64,000 nt of DNA from Micromonospora halophytica (GCF_900090245.1 NZ_FMDN01000005.1:186001-250000); one strand, 5' to 3'; positions 41,691 through 51,400 are shown, numbered from the stretch's first letter. The notes: a model not told the origin generated them from the letters alone. Numbers and translations: made by a program.

Positions 41691-42986
41691 CTACGCCCTG
41701 GAAGCGGCCTCTGTCGGCGAAACCGGGACTCCGGTCGGGGTGAGCGCGGGCGCCCAGACCAGCAGGGCGAGCGGGTAGAGCAGGTAGCCGAAGCGGGTGG
41801 ATGGCATCAGTCCGATCGCGGCGAGCAGGCCGTACCCGCAGATCAGCGTGGTGGCGGCGGCGGTGCGGGGAGGGCGGCGCAGCAGCCGCACGGCGATGGC
41901 CAGGCCGGCGGCGACGAGCAGTGCGCCGGCGACCACCCGGCCGGCCGGCAGCGTGGTCGCGACGAGGTGGCCCGGGAAGGGTGACTGGGCGGGGCTGGTG
42001 ACGAGGCCGTGGCCGAGCGGGAAGCGCAGCACGTTCTCCACCAGGGCGTCCCGGTCGACCAGCAGGGCCGGGAGCAGGGCGAGCAGTGGCAGGCCGAGCG
42101 CGCCGGCGGTGACCCGGAGCCCGGCCCGTCGGGTGGCGCCCCAGAAGATCAGGACCAGGGCGACGGGCCAGGCGAAGAGCTTCAGCGCCCCGGCGAGCCC
42201 GACCGCGACGCCCGCCGCGCCCGCCCGGCCGGCGGCGGCGAGAGCCAGCGCGAGCAGGCAGAGCGCGAGTACGGGCAGGTCGTCGCCGCCGGTGGCGAGG
42301 GTGAGCGCGCAGACCGGCAGCACGGTCGCCGCCTGTACGCCCCGCAGCACCGTCGCGGGGGCCGGTCGGTCGGTCGGGGGGCGGCGCGTGTCGCGCAGGA
42401 CGGCCACGGCCAGGGCCAGCGCCAGCGCGGTGGCCAGCGCGAACCAGACCCGGGAATCGGTCCACCAGGCGTCGACGGCGGCCCGGGGCAGCCCGAACAG
42501 TGCCATCCCCGGCTGGTACGGCGTGTAGCCGAGCAGCCGCTCGTCGGCGGGGAGCGCGGCGATGGCGTCGTGCCCGAGGTACGGGGTGCCGGTCTCCGCC
42601 AGCCGGATGCCGGCGTGCTCGACCACCACCACCTCCTCCTGCGCCCGGTCGGTACGCCCCGACGCCCGTTGCACGCTCTGCGCCACCAACGGCAGCAGGG
42701 CGGTGGTGGTCCAGGTCAGCCCGGTGACCGCCCAGCGGACCGGGGTCGCGGCCAGTGCCGGACGGGATCGGCGGGCGAGGAACTGGCCGGCGACCAGGAG
42801 GGTGGCGAGCAGGTACCCGACCGCCGCGATGCTGCCCCAGGCCCGGTGCGGCGGCAGGGTGGAGGTGGCGGCGGTGACCGCGGCGAAGGCGGCGGAGGCA
42901 GCGTAGAGGCCCAGGTCGAGGGCGAGGCCCCCGGCGGCGGAGTCCACCACCCGCCAGGTGCGGACGGCTCGGTCGGGGGCGGTCAC
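41691..42986 (-). CDS. GT87-like (DUF2029) membrane glycosyltransferase
   Basis: 431 residues with about 10-11 membrane helices. The segment YTPYQPGMALFGLPRAAVD and AVGLAGALKLFAWPVALVLI are like polyprenyl-phosphate-mannose transferases of the GT87 group. GTG at 42986 was chosen since CACACT sits seven bases upstream and the preceding frame is antisense to other DNA. Ten bases from the PRTase gene downstream. Substrate unknown. Confidence 0.72.
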   Translation of the reverse strand: MTAPDRAVRTWRVVDSAAGGLALDLGLYAASAAFAAVTAATSTLPPHRAWGSIAAVGYLLATLLVAGQFLARRSRPALAATPVRWAVTGLTWTTTALLPLVAQSVQRASGRTDRAQEEVVVVEHAGIRLAETGTPYLGHDAIAALPADERLLGYTPYQPGMALFGLPRAAVDAWWTDSRVWFALATALALALAVAVLRDTRRPPTDRPAPATVLRGVQAATVLPVCALTLATGGDDLPVLALCLLALALAAAGRAGAAGVAVGLAGALKLFAWPVALVLIFWGATRRAGLRVTAGALGLPLLALLPALLVDRDALVENVLRFPLGHGLVTSPAQSPFPGHLVATTLPAGRVVAGALLVAAGLAIAVRLLRRPPRTAAATTLICGYGLLAAIGLMPSTRFGYLLYPLALLVWAPALTPTGVPVSPTEAASRA

Positions 42987-43033
42987 GCCGGCAAGTGTGG
43001 CAGACCGGTCGTGCGGGCCCGGCCGGGCCGGCG

Positions 43034-45559
43034 TCAGGCCGGCAAATGGGGAAGGCCCGTCGCGCCCTTCGGCCGGGGCTGGCGGCGACCGGGGGCGAGA
43101 CGGATGACCGCGCCGGTGTCGTGCAGCGGCGGGACGAGGGTGCCCGGACGCCCGCCCGAGCCGCGCTGAAGGGCGGCGAGGAGGGTGCCGGCGGGCAGTG
43201 GCCGGGCGAAGAGGTGCCCCTGTCCGGCGGCGCAGCCCAACTCCCAGAGGGCCCGACGCTGCGGTTCGCTCTCCACGCCTTCGGCGACCACGGTCAGGTC
43301 GAGGCTGCGGCCCAGGTCGAGGGTGGAACGGATGACGGCGGCGGCCTCCGCCGACCCCTCCATGGCGGTGACGAAGCTCCGGTCGATCTTCAGCTCGTGC
43401 ACCGGGATGCGGGAGAGCAGGGAGAGCGACGAGTAGCCGGTGCCGAAGTCGTCCAGGGCGAGCCGGACGCCGGCGTCGCGCAGCCGACTGAGCACCCGGT
43501 CGACGACGTCGAGCTGGCTGAGGGTCAGCGTCTCGGTCAGTTCCAGCACCAGCCGGTCCGGCGGGAGGTCGTGCGCCCGCAGCCGGGCGAGCACCGCGCC
43601 CGGGAAGCGGGCGTCGAGCAGGCTGCGCGGGGAGACGTTGACCGAGACCGGCAGGTCGAAGCCGGCGGTTCGCCAGCTGACGGCGGCCAGCAGGGCCTGG
43701 TCGAGGATCGCCTCGGCGAACGCGGGGAGCAGGCCGGAGCGTTCCACGGCCTCCAGGAAGCGCAGCGGATCGATCATGCCGTGGGTGGGGTGGTGCCAGC
43801 GGGCCAGGGCCTCCGCTCCGGTGACCTCGCCGGTGCCCAGGTCCACGATCGGCTGGAAGTTGACGGTGAACTCGTGGTCGGCCACCGCCCTGGGCAGTTC
43901 CCCGCCGAGGGTGAGCCGGCCGAGGTCGGCGGTGTCCCGGCCCGGGGCGTACGTGGCGACCCGCTGCCCGGCCCGCTTCGCCTGGTACATCGCCACGTCG
44001 GCGCGGCGCAGCAGCTCGGGCATGCCGCCGCTGGCCGGGGCGACGGCGATGCCGCCGCTGGCCTCCACGCTGATCCGCATACCGTCCACGTCGAACGGCT
44101 CGTGCAGGACGCCGATCAGCGCCTCCGCCCGATGCGCGGCCACCGCGGGGGCGGGCAGGGCACGCAGCAGCACCGCGAACTCGTCGCCGCCGAGTCGGGC
44201 CACCAGGTCCTCGTCGCGGGCGGCACGCCGCAGCCGGTCGGCGACCTGGATGAGGACCTGGTCCCCCGCGGCGTGGCCGAGCGTGTCGTTGACCTCCTTG
44301 AAGTGGTTGAGGTCGATCAGCACCAGGGCGGTGACGCCTACGGCGTGCCGGGTGGCGAGCTGTTCGGTGCCGTTCTCCAGCAGGTGCCGACGGTTGGCCA
44401 GCCCGGTCAGCGCGTCGTGGGTGGCGGCGTGCTCGTGCTCGGCGGCCACCCGCGCCAGCTCCGCGTACGCCTGGGCGTTGCGCACGGCGGTGCAGAGCGC
44501 GGAGGTGAAGGTGCGCAGGGTGTACTGCTCCCGTTCGGAGAGCTGCACCGGACCGCGGAAGCACAACCGGAGGGTGCCCACGTCGGCGGTGCGGTCGTGT
44601 CCTTCCAAACGGGCGGTGACCACCGCGCCGTCGACCGGGCTGGGCTCGCCGGCCGGCCCGTCGTAGGTGATGGTGCTCCCCGCGCCGCGGACCGTGCGTC
44701 CGTCGTCGCGCAGCGTGATCTCGACCTCGTCGGCGGAGAACAGTTCGGCGGCCTGGGTGACCGCGGTGGTGAGAACCTTGCCCAGGTCGACCACGTTGAG
44801 CGCGTCGGTGGTGCGGGCGAGCCGCTGCCAGGCCTGCTGCTCGGTGCGGGTGCGGATCCGGGTCGAGTAGGCCAGGTGCAGGCTGAGCACCAGGGGCGGC
44901 ATGGCCAGCAGCAGCCGGGGATCGGCGCGCAGGATGAGCATTGTGCAGACCACGACGACGAAGCGGACGGCGTAACCGGCGATCCGCAGGTCCAGGTTGC
45001 TGCGGAACTGGTGGGAGATCCGGTTTCCGGAGGCGAGGGCGATCACCGGGATCCCGAGTACCTCGTCCATGACCACGGCGACCAGGTAGACGACGGCCAG
45101 GGGCGGGATCATGTCCCACGGCTGGACGGGCAGGCGATCCCAGCCGACGACCGAGAAGACCACCCCGGCGACCGCTGCCATCAGGACGTTCTTCCCGACG
45201 CCGAAGGCCAGCTTGATCGACGGTAGCTGGAGGGATGCCAGGGCAACCCCGACTGCCGTGCACAGGACCGCCCACGGGGTCGGCGCGATCGCCACGGCGA
45301 TCACCAGCGCCGTCTCGTTCCAACTGATCGAATGTGTCGTGGATCTGATCCGGATGCGCGCCTTGAACAGGGTGCCGACCGCGATGGTGAAGATGAGCAT
45401 GACCAGGGTCGACACACCGGTGGTGCTGGTCAGCAGGGGGGTGGGGAATGCCTCGCGCAGCGAGACCGCCACGACCACTGTGGCCGCAACGACGACGAGA
45501 CCGACCAGCAGCGTCAGCCGCCTATCGGTCTCATTGTCTCGTCGCTGGGAAAGGGTCAT
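43034..45559 (-). CDS. Bifunctional c-di-GMP protein: membrane sensor, GAF, GGDEF, EAL
   Basis: 841 residues. N-terminal six- or seven-helix membrane region (about 15-235), a GAF-like domain (about 245-375), a GGDEF domain with ARLGGDEFAVLL and the inhibitory-site RDED five residues before it, and an EAL domain with GAEALARWHHP, LALDDFGTGYSS and VVAEGVES. All catalytic signatures of both a cyclase and a phosphodiesterase look intact. The ATG at 45559 has GGGAGGGA upstream; ATG 45580 is less good. c-di-GMP controls development in filamentous actinobacteria. Single gene. Confidence 0.92.
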   Translation of the reverse strand: MTLSQRRDNETDRRLTLLVGLVVVAATVVVAVSLREAFPTPLLTSTTGVSTLVMLIFTIAVGTLFKARIRIRSTTHSISWNETALVIAVAIAPTPWAVLCTAVGVALASLQLPSIKLAFGVGKNVLMAAVAGVVFSVVGWDRLPVQPWDMIPPLAVVYLVAVVMDEVLGIPVIALASGNRISHQFRSNLDLRIAGYAVRFVVVVCTMLILRADPRLLLAMPPLVLSLHLAYSTRIRTRTEQQAWQRLARTTDALNVVDLGKVLTTAVTQAAELFSADEVEITLRDDGRTVRGAGSTITYDGPAGEPSPVDGAVVTARLEGHDRTADVGTLRLCFRGPVQLSEREQYTLRTFTSALCTAVRNAQAYAELARVAAEHEHAATHDALTGLANRRHLLENGTEQLATRHAVGVTALVLIDLNHFKEVNDTLGHAAGDQVLIQVADRLRRAARDEDLVARLGGDEFAVLLRALPAPAVAAHRAEALIGVLHEPFDVDGMRISVEASGGIAVAPASGGMPELLRRADVAMYQAKRAGQRVATYAPGRDTADLGRLTLGGELPRAVADHEFTVNFQPIVDLGTGEVTGAEALARWHHPTHGMIDPLRFLEAVERSGLLPAFAEAILDQALLAAVSWRTAGFDLPVSVNVSPRSLLDARFPGAVLARLRAHDLPPDRLVLELTETLTLSQLDVVDRVLSRLRDAGVRLALDDFGTGYSSLSLLSRIPVHELKIDRSFVTAMEGSAEAAAVIRSTLDLGRSLDLTVVAEGVESEPQRRALWELGCAAGQGHLFARPLPAGTLLAALQRGSGGRPGTLVPPLHDTGAVIRLAPGRRQPRPKGATGLPHLPA

Positions 45560-46438
45560 GTCCCTCCCGGTGGCCGCCATTTGCCGTCAGCAGCCTACCT
45601 CCGGACGGATCCACGCCCCAGGGTCGAATTCAGTTCCAGTCGTTGCCGCGCATGTCGCTGCCTCTCTCCACCCGGGCACCGCCCCGAAGGGTGGCGCTAA
45701 GCCGTATGAGTGATGATTGGCAGCCTAAGTCAGGAAGCAGCTACTTGGCGCGGATAAATGTAACTATATTCAACATTAGCCAATAGTGTGGCGATTCATA
45801 ACGTTCTGTCCATATGGGTTGTGCGGAGAGCGGTCACTGGCCTTCATGGTGTACCCGATTCGCTGCACAACGCTGTGGCCTGGGGTGCACCACAGTTCGC
45901 GTCGCGTTCAGTGTGGCGCTGCGGATGCCATCTCCCAACCCCCGGATCGGCCGATGCCCCGGCCGGCCACGTGTGCTGCCCTCGCACTCGAATTCGAATG
46001 TCTCGTGCCGTTTGGTGACCGCCTGGCAGCCTCCGGGTGAAATCTTGTGTGATCGCTAACCTGCGAACGGTGAGCGTTGAGCGGTGGGGAGCCGTCGCAC
46101 TCGGGGAGATTCGCACATTGGGGCCTGGCAGCGCGAGTCTGTGCGGAAGAGTCGCGCCCCCGTGCCGGCGCGTACAGGTGCGTTGCCGGCTCACCGGCTC
46201 GCCGGGACCGGACGCGGACCATGAGACGGCGTTCCCGCTTCTATCGATTTCTTATCGCCGGTCTCGTTAGCGTGGCGCAGGCCGGCGATCGGGGGAGGTT
46301 CTGACCACGGTCAGAACCAGGCCGGCGAGGCCCCCGCCCGTCAGAAGTCCCCCCAGCGACTGTCGGCGGGCGGGTACGGCGGGGAGGGGTGCCCGGTGGC
46401 GTCCCTCCCCGGCCACGCCTGCCGATAGGCTCGCGGAC
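45560..46438. other. Long gene-free stretch with an AT-rich core
   Basis: About 880 bp. The part at 45700-45850 is much more AT-rich than any other sequence nearby (for example TAACTATATTCAACATTAG) and is flanked by ATTGGC (45716-45721) and GCCAAT (45778-45783). Short open frames exist but none has a convincing ribosome site or domain. It carries the promoters of the GGDEF/EAL gene and, at the right edge, of moaC. Confidence 0.55.
46426..46431 (+). promoter_or_regulatory. Candidate -10 hexamer of a leaderless moaC transcript
   Basis: TAGGCT lies exactly seven bases before the moaC GTG. Confidence 0.5.
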
Positions 46439-46930
46439 GTGACCGATCCCGCGCAGCTCACCCATGTCGACGCGGCGGGCGAGGCCCGCATGGTCGACGT
46501 CTCCGCCAAGCAGGTCTCCGGGCGGCTCGCCGTCGCCGCAGGCCGGCTGCGTACCACCGCCGAGGTGGTCGACCTGCTCCGTCGCGACGGCCTGCCCAAG
46601 GGTGACGCGTTGGCGGTCGGTCGGCTCGCCGGCATCATGGGCGCCAAGCGCACTCCTGATCTGATCCCGCTCTGCCACCCGATCGCCCTGCACGGCGTCA
46701 CGGTCGACCTGCGACTCACCGACGACACCGTCGAGATCACCGCCACGGCACGTACGGCCGACCGCACCGGGGTGGAGATGGAGGCGCTGACCGCGGTGGC
46801 GGTCGCCGGCCTCGCCCTGGTGGACATGGTCAAGGCCGTCGACCCGGCCGCCTCGGTGGACGCGGTCCGGGTGCTGCGCAAGGAGGGCGGCAAGACCGGC
46901 GAGTGGGTCCGCCCGGAGGGCCGGCCGTGA
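46439..46930 (+). CDS. moaC: Cyclic pyranopterin monophosphate synthase
   Basis: 163 residues, full length. LTHVDAAGEARMVDVSAK, KRTPDLIPLCHPIALHGV and TGVEMEALTAVAVAGLALVD include the conserved His/Cys/Glu residues. With MoaA (60909-61922) it makes cPMP, the first molybdopterin intermediate. GTG start with a likely leaderless promoter. First gene of moaC-mog-moeA-moaE; its stop overlaps the next start (GTGA). Confidence 0.96.
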   Translation: MTDPAQLTHVDAAGEARMVDVSAKQVSGRLAVAAGRLRTTAEVVDLLRRDGLPKGDALAVGRLAGIMGAKRTPDLIPLCHPIALHGVTVDLRLTDDTVEITATARTADRTGVEMEALTAVAVAGLALVDMVKAVDPAASVDAVRVLRKEGGKTGEWVRPEGRP

Positions 46931-47397
46931 TCCGGGCGCGGGTGGTGGTGGCCTCCAACCGGGCCGCCGCCGGCGTCTACGCCGACACCAGCGGGCCGCT
47001 GCTCGTGGCGGGCCTGCGGGAGCTGGGCTGCACCGTCGACGAGCCGGTGGTGGTGCCCGACGGCGAGCCGGTGGGCGAGGCGCTGCGGACCGCAATGGCG
47101 GACGGGGTCGACGTGGTGCTGACCAGTGGCGGCACCGGGATCACCCCGACCGACCGGACGCCGGACGTGACCCGGGCGCTGCTCGACTACGAGATCCCCG
47201 GCATCGCCGAGGCGATCCGGGCGTACAGCCGTGACCGCGTCCCCGCCTCGGCCCTGAGCCGGGCGGTCGCCGGGGTGGCCGGCCGGATGCTGGTGGTCAA
47301 CCTGCCCGGGTCGACCGGCGGCGCGAAGGACGGCCTCGCGGTGCTCGGCCCGATCCTCAGCCACGCCGTGGACCAGCTCCGTGGTGGCGACCACTGA
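46927..47397 (+). CDS. mog: MogA/MoaB-family molybdopterin adenylyltransferase
   Basis: 156 residues. VLTSGGTGITPTDRTPDVTR is the substrate-binding signature, and VVNLPGSTGGAKDGLAVL matches the family. It adenylylates molybdopterin before metal insertion by MoeA. The GTG at 46927 overlaps the moaC stop; a longer frame would run into moaC. Confidence 0.93.
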   Translation: MIRARVVVASNRAAAGVYADTSGPLLVAGLRELGCTVDEPVVVPDGEPVGEALRTAMADGVDVVLTSGGTGITPTDRTPDVTRALLDYEIPGIAEAIRAYSRDRVPASALSRAVAGVAGRMLVVNLPGSTGGAKDGLAVLGPILSHAVDQLRGGDH

Positions 47398-47486
47398 GGG
47401 CGCGGGTGTCCGGTGCCGGGCGATAGGCTCGCCGGGAGGAGCGCGGAGCGAGGTCACGCGCCCCGGACCGAACGGAGGCCAGCCCG

Positions 47487-48746
47487 GTGAGCACGGAAAC
47501 CGCCGCCGCGACGGCAGAGGCCGCCGTACCCCCGCCGGCCGGTTGGGAGGAGGCCCGCTCCCGGGTGTACGCGGTCGGCCTGGCCGCCGCGCTCCCGGCC
47601 GTGAGCCGGCCACTCGCCGACACCGACGGGCACACCCTCGCCGAGCCGCTGACCACCCGGACCGACCTGCCCGCCTTCCCCACCTCCAGCGTGGACGGCT
47701 GGGCGGTGCGCGGCACCGGCCCGTGGGACGTCATCGGGCGGGTGCTGGCCGGCAACACCCCGGCGCCGCTGACCGTCGACGGCACCACCGTCGAGATCGC
47801 CACCGGGGCGATGGTCCCGCAGGGTACGACCGCCGTGCTGCGGATCGAGGAGTCGAGCCGTACCTCCGACGGGCGGGTCACCGGCACCCCCCGGCCGAAG
47901 CCGGAGTGGCGGGAGCCGGGCGAGGAGGCGCACGCCGGTGAGGAGCTGCTGCCCGCCGGCACCCCGGTCGACCCGGCGCTGATCGGCCTCGCCGCCTCCT
48001 GCGGCCACGACCAGCTGCGGGTGCGCCGGCAGCCCCGGGCCGCGCTGCTGGTCTTCGGCGACGAGCTGCTGACCGCCGGCCCGCCCGGCGCGGGTCGGGT
48101 CCGCGACGCCCTCGGCCCCGCGGTGCCGGCCTGGCTGCGCCGGTACGGCTGCCAGGTGCGCCCGTCCGACGTGGTCGGGCCGGTGGCGGACACCCTGCCC
48201 GCCCACGTGGCCGCCCTGCGCGGCGCGCTGGCCAACGCCGACCTGGTCTGCACCACCGGTGGCACCATGCACGGCCCGGTGGACCACCTGCACCCCGCAC
48301 TGGAGGCGTTGGGCGCGGACTACGTGGTGAACACCGTCGCGGTCCGTCCCGGCTTCCCGATGCTGCTGGCCCGACTGGCCGGCGCCGACGGCCGGGTCCG
48401 CTTCGTGGCCGGGCTGCCGGGCAATCCGCAGTCCGCGATCGTCGCCCTGGTGTCCCTGGTCGCGCCGCTGCTCGCCGGGCTGTCCGGCCGGCCGGTGCCG
48501 GCGCTGCCGTACGCCACGCTCGCCGAGCCGGTGCCCGGCCGTGGCGCGTACACCCACCTGGCGTTGGTCCGGCTGGACCGGGCCGCCGGCACCGCGCACC
48601 CGCTGCGCCACGTCGGCTCGGCGATGCTGCGTGGGCTGGCCGGCGCGGACGGCTTCGCCGTGATCCGTCCCGGCACCACCGGCGAGGCCGGGGCACGGGT
48701 GCCGGTCGTACCGTTGCCGCTGCTGCCCGGGGAGCGCTCATGGTGA
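47487..48746 (+). CDS. moeA: Molybdopterin molybdenumtransferase
   Basis: 419 residues. FPTSSVDGWAVRG (the SxxDGYA-like motif), IATGAMVPQGTTAVLRIEE, LLVFGDELL, CTTGGTMHGPVDHLHPALE and AGLPGNPQSAIVALVSLVAP follow the MoeA order. It inserts molybdate into adenylylated molybdopterin. GTG start with ACGGAGG upstream; TAGGCT at 47421 and the 89-bp gap allow its own promoter. Residue spacing in domain 3 is a little compressed but complete. Confidence 0.93.
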   Translation: MSTETAAATAEAAVPPPAGWEEARSRVYAVGLAAALPAVSRPLADTDGHTLAEPLTTRTDLPAFPTSSVDGWAVRGTGPWDVIGRVLAGNTPAPLTVDGTTVEIATGAMVPQGTTAVLRIEESSRTSDGRVTGTPRPKPEWREPGEEAHAGEELLPAGTPVDPALIGLAASCGHDQLRVRRQPRAALLVFGDELLTAGPPGAGRVRDALGPAVPAWLRRYGCQVRPSDVVGPVADTLPAHVAALRGALANADLVCTTGGTMHGPVDHLHPALEALGADYVVNTVAVRPGFPMLLARLAGADGRVRFVAGLPGNPQSAIVALVSLVAPLLAGLSGRPVPALPYATLAEPVPGRGAYTHLALVRLDRAAGTAHPLRHVGSAMLRGLAGADGFAVIRPGTTGEAGARVPVVPLPLLPGERSW

Positions 48747-49174
48747 CCGCCGATCCGTCCGTGACCGTCCTCGCCGTCACCGACCACCCGCTCGACCTCG
48801 CCGCGCACGAGGCGGCGGTCGCGGACCGGCGGGCCGGCGCGGTGGTCTCCTTCCAGGGCGTCGTCCGTGACCACGACCACGGCCGCCCGGTGACCTTGCT
48901 GGAGTACGAGGGTCACCCGAGCGCCGAAGCGGTGCTCCGTGAGGTCGCCGCCGAGGTGGCGACCGACCCCGACGTGTACGCGGTCGCGGTCTCGCACCGC
49001 ATCGGCCGGCTGGAGATCGGCGACGCGGCCCTGGTCGCGGCGGTCAGCACCGCGCACCGGGCGGCGGCCTTCGCGGCCTGTGCCCGCCTCGTCGACGAGG
49101 TCAAGGCGCGACTGCCCATCTGGAAACGTCAGGTCTTCGCCGACGGCGCCGAGGAATGGGTCAACTGCCCCTGA
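48740..49174 (+). CDS. moaE: Molybdopterin synthase catalytic subunit
   Basis: 144 residues. GAVVSFQGVVRDHDHGR, LLEYEGHPSAEAVL, VSHRIGRLEIGDAALV and IWKRQVFADGAEEWV match MoaE, including the catalytic lysine of the WKR/KK motif. It transfers sulfur from MoaD thiocarboxylate to cPMP; MoaD is encoded 11 kb away at 60660. The ATG overlaps the end of moeA by 7 bp. Confidence 0.95.
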   Translation: MVTADPSVTVLAVTDHPLDLAAHEAAVADRRAGAVVSFQGVVRDHDHGRPVTLLEYEGHPSAEAVLREVAAEVATDPDVYAVAVSHRIGRLEIGDAALVAAVSTAHRAAAFAACARLVDEVKARLPIWKRQVFADGAEEWVNCP

Positions 49175-49205
49175 CCGCTCCCACCCCAGGCTTCGGCCGG
49201 ACGGG

Positions 49206-50651
49206 TCAGCGGCGGGCGGCAGCGGGGGCGGTGCGGGCCAACCGGTCGGTGTAGAAGGCCGGCTCGGCACCGGGACGCCAGGGCAGCGCGGCGACCAGCA
49301 CGATCAGCGCCAGCGCCAGCGAGTTCTCCATCAACGCGCCGAAGAGGCCGTCCTGGTAGTGCGAGACCTCGGGGAGTTGGTGCTCGTACGGCCAGATGGG
49401 CGACACGAGGAAGAGCAGGTAGAGCCCGACCGCCGCGACGGCGTGCCGCAGGCCGGTCAGCGTCGGGTACCAGATCGGCGGGCGCAGCCCGGTCACCCCG
49501 GGCGGTCCTCCGTACCCGGACGACTGGGCGGCCCGCAGGGCCATTCCCCGGCTCGCCTCGCGGCGGCGTACCGCGGCGTCGGCGAGCACCACGATCGCCG
49601 GGATGACCCAGACCAGGTGGTGCGTCCAGGAGATCGGGCTGATCACGTTGGCGGTGATCCCGACCAGGGTGAACGCGGTGAGCTCGTCGCCGTCGGCGCG
49701 TGCCGTGGCGGCCCGGGACAGGCCGAGCGCCAGGACCAGCACCGAGAACGCCAGCCAGAGCAGTCCGGGCGTCTCGATCGAGTCGTAGAGCCGGGCCAGC
49801 AGGCCGGCCAGCGACTGGTTCGGGGTCATGTCGGCGGCGCCCACCCGCTCGGTCTGCCAGAGCACTCCGGCGAAGTACGCCCGCGACTCCGTGCCGACCA
49901 TGCCGAAGGTGGCCAGGGTGACGCCGATGGTGGTGCCGACGGCGGTGGCCGCGGTGCGCCACTGCCGGGTGACCAGCAGGTAGACGATGAAGAGCGCGGG
50001 GGTCAGCTTCACGGCGGTGGCCAGGCCGATGCCCATGCCGGCCCACGCTCCGCTGTAGAGGAAGCGCAGGAAAGGGCCGTCGGTGGGCCGGCCGTGGGTG
50101 CCTCGCCGGGAGCGCCAGCGCAGCCCGACCAGGTCGGCCATGATCAGTGCGAAGAGCAGCACGTTGACCTGGCCGTAGCCGAGGGTTTCCCGGACCGGTT
50201 CGAGGGCGACGGACATCGAGGTGGCGATCCCGACGTTGAACCAGAGCGACCAGCCGAGCCGGTCGACGATCGGGCGCAGCAGCGCGGCCAGCACCACGGC
50301 CAGGGCGCCGATGCTGCCCGCCGCGTTGATCCAGCCGGCGGCCTCGACGGGCACACGCGCCATCGGCAGCATCGCCAGTGCGGCGAAGGGCGGGTAGGTG
50401 AAGCCGAGGGTGGTGGTCGGCGCGATGAACTCGTAGAGCTCGTGGCCGCTCGCCCACCACACCACCGCGCCGTGGTAGATCTTCATGTCGAAGAAGTTGT
50501 ACGGTCGCCCGAACGCGCCGATGGCGAGCCATGCGGCATAGGCGACGGCGGCCACGATGCCGATCCGTACGACTGTCCTGCGATCGATCCCACGCGCTGC
50601 GCGATGGCCCGGGGCGAGGCGGTCCAGCCCTCTACCGACGATCGTCGGCAT
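49206..50651 (-). CDS. GT87-family alpha-mannosyltransferase-like membrane protein
   Basis: 481 residues with about ten membrane helices. NFFDMKIYHGAVVWWASGHE carries the catalytic-type aspartate of GT87 enzymes, and YTYPPFAALAMLPM-like sequence (FTYPPFAALAMLP) follows, as in mycobacterial Rv2181/PimE-type alpha-1,2-mannosyltransferases. ATG at 50651 with GGGGGTGG upstream. It likely acts on polyprenyl-phosphate-mannose for lipoglycan or glycolipid branching. Single gene. Confidence 0.85.
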   Translation of the reverse strand: MPTIVGRGLDRLAPGHRAARGIDRRTVVRIGIVAAVAYAAWLAIGAFGRPYNFFDMKIYHGAVVWWASGHELYEFIAPTTTLGFTYPPFAALAMLPMARVPVEAAGWINAAGSIGALAVVLAALLRPIVDRLGWSLWFNVGIATSMSVALEPVRETLGYGQVNVLLFALIMADLVGLRWRSRRGTHGRPTDGPFLRFLYSGAWAGMGIGLATAVKLTPALFIVYLLVTRQWRTAATAVGTTIGVTLATFGMVGTESRAYFAGVLWQTERVGAADMTPNQSLAGLLARLYDSIETPGLLWLAFSVLVLALGLSRAATARADGDELTAFTLVGITANVISPISWTHHLVWVIPAIVVLADAAVRRREASRGMALRAAQSSGYGGPPGVTGLRPPIWYPTLTGLRHAVAAVGLYLLFLVSPIWPYEHQLPEVSHYQDGLFGALMENSLALALIVLVAALPWRPGAEPAFYTDRLARTAPAAARR

Positions 50652-50854
50652 GGCTTGGCCACCCCCGTACCAAGGTCGTCCTACCCGTCCAGGTCCGGTA
50701 CGGAGCCTAGAACGGCGCCTCACGTTGATGCCTCCCGCGTTATGCGACCGTGTCCGATCCCACACATGTTTTTGACATTTCCACCGCGTTAACGCCAGTG
50801 GGGTGGTTCAGGTGATTCGCGGCCTTGCGGGGGTGGTGGCCGTATTGATGCAGG

Positions 50855-51400
50855 TCAGCCCGGAAGTCGCCGGGCGGTGGCCGCCGAGAGGGCGGCGATC
50901 CGCGCCTCCCGCCGGGCGGTGCGGACCACACGCCGGACCGAGCGTCGAGAGTGACCGATGCGGTGGCCCGCCCGCCAGCGCAGACCGGGCTTCCCCCCGG
51001 TGTCGGCGGCGGCGAGCAGCAGCCCGCCGAAGAGGCCGAGATTCTTCAGGAAGTGGATCTGGTTGCTGGTCCGCGCCGCCGGGTCGTCGTTGTCCCAGAA
51101 CGGATGTCCGGCGGCGGTGGTGGGCACCAGCGTGCCGGCGAGCACCAGCGCCGCCGGCCGGGTGAACTTCCCGGTGGCGAGCATCAGGCCGGCGGCGAGC
51201 TGCACGACGGCATTGGCACGGATCAGTGTCTCGGTGTCGGTGGGGAGCTGCGGGGCGGCCCGCTGGATCAGGGGGGCGATCCGGTCGGTGACCGGCTTCG
51301 CGGCCGGCACGAGGCGCTCGGGGTGCTGGAGGTTGCGGGCGCCGCTGACCACGAAGATGCCGCTCAACATGACGCGGGCGAGGGAGCGCACGGGTTTCAT
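50855..51400 (-). CDS. DoxX-family membrane protein
   Basis: 181 residues. VMLSGIFVVSGARNLQHPER, ANAVVQLAAGLMLATGKFTR, AALVLAGTLVPTTAAGHPFW and HFLKNLGLFGGLLLAA are the four-helix DoxX pattern; the last 50 residues are basic. TATGAC six bases before the ATG suggests a leaderless transcript. DoxX proteins are linked with redox balance in membranes; the exact role here is unknown. Confidence 0.85.
   Translation of the reverse strand: MKPVRSLARVMLSGIFVVSGARNLQHPERLVPAAKPVTDRIAPLIQRAAPQLPTDTETLIRANAVVQLAAGLMLATGKFTRPAALVLAGTLVPTTAAGHPFWDNDDPAARTSNQIHFLKNLGLFGGLLLAAADTGGKPGLRWRAGHRIGHSRRSVRRVVRTARREARIAALSAATARRLPG

Noticed and set aside
41691-45323. 1210-codon frame joining the GT87-like gene with antisense-like sequence
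   Set aside because: Only the part below 42986 has membrane-protein character; the rest overlaps the GGDEF/EAL gene in another frame.
45786-46059. Small open frames in the AT-rich intergenic region
   Set aside because: Several overlapping frames are open but none has a ribosome site, typical codon bias or a recognisable domain.
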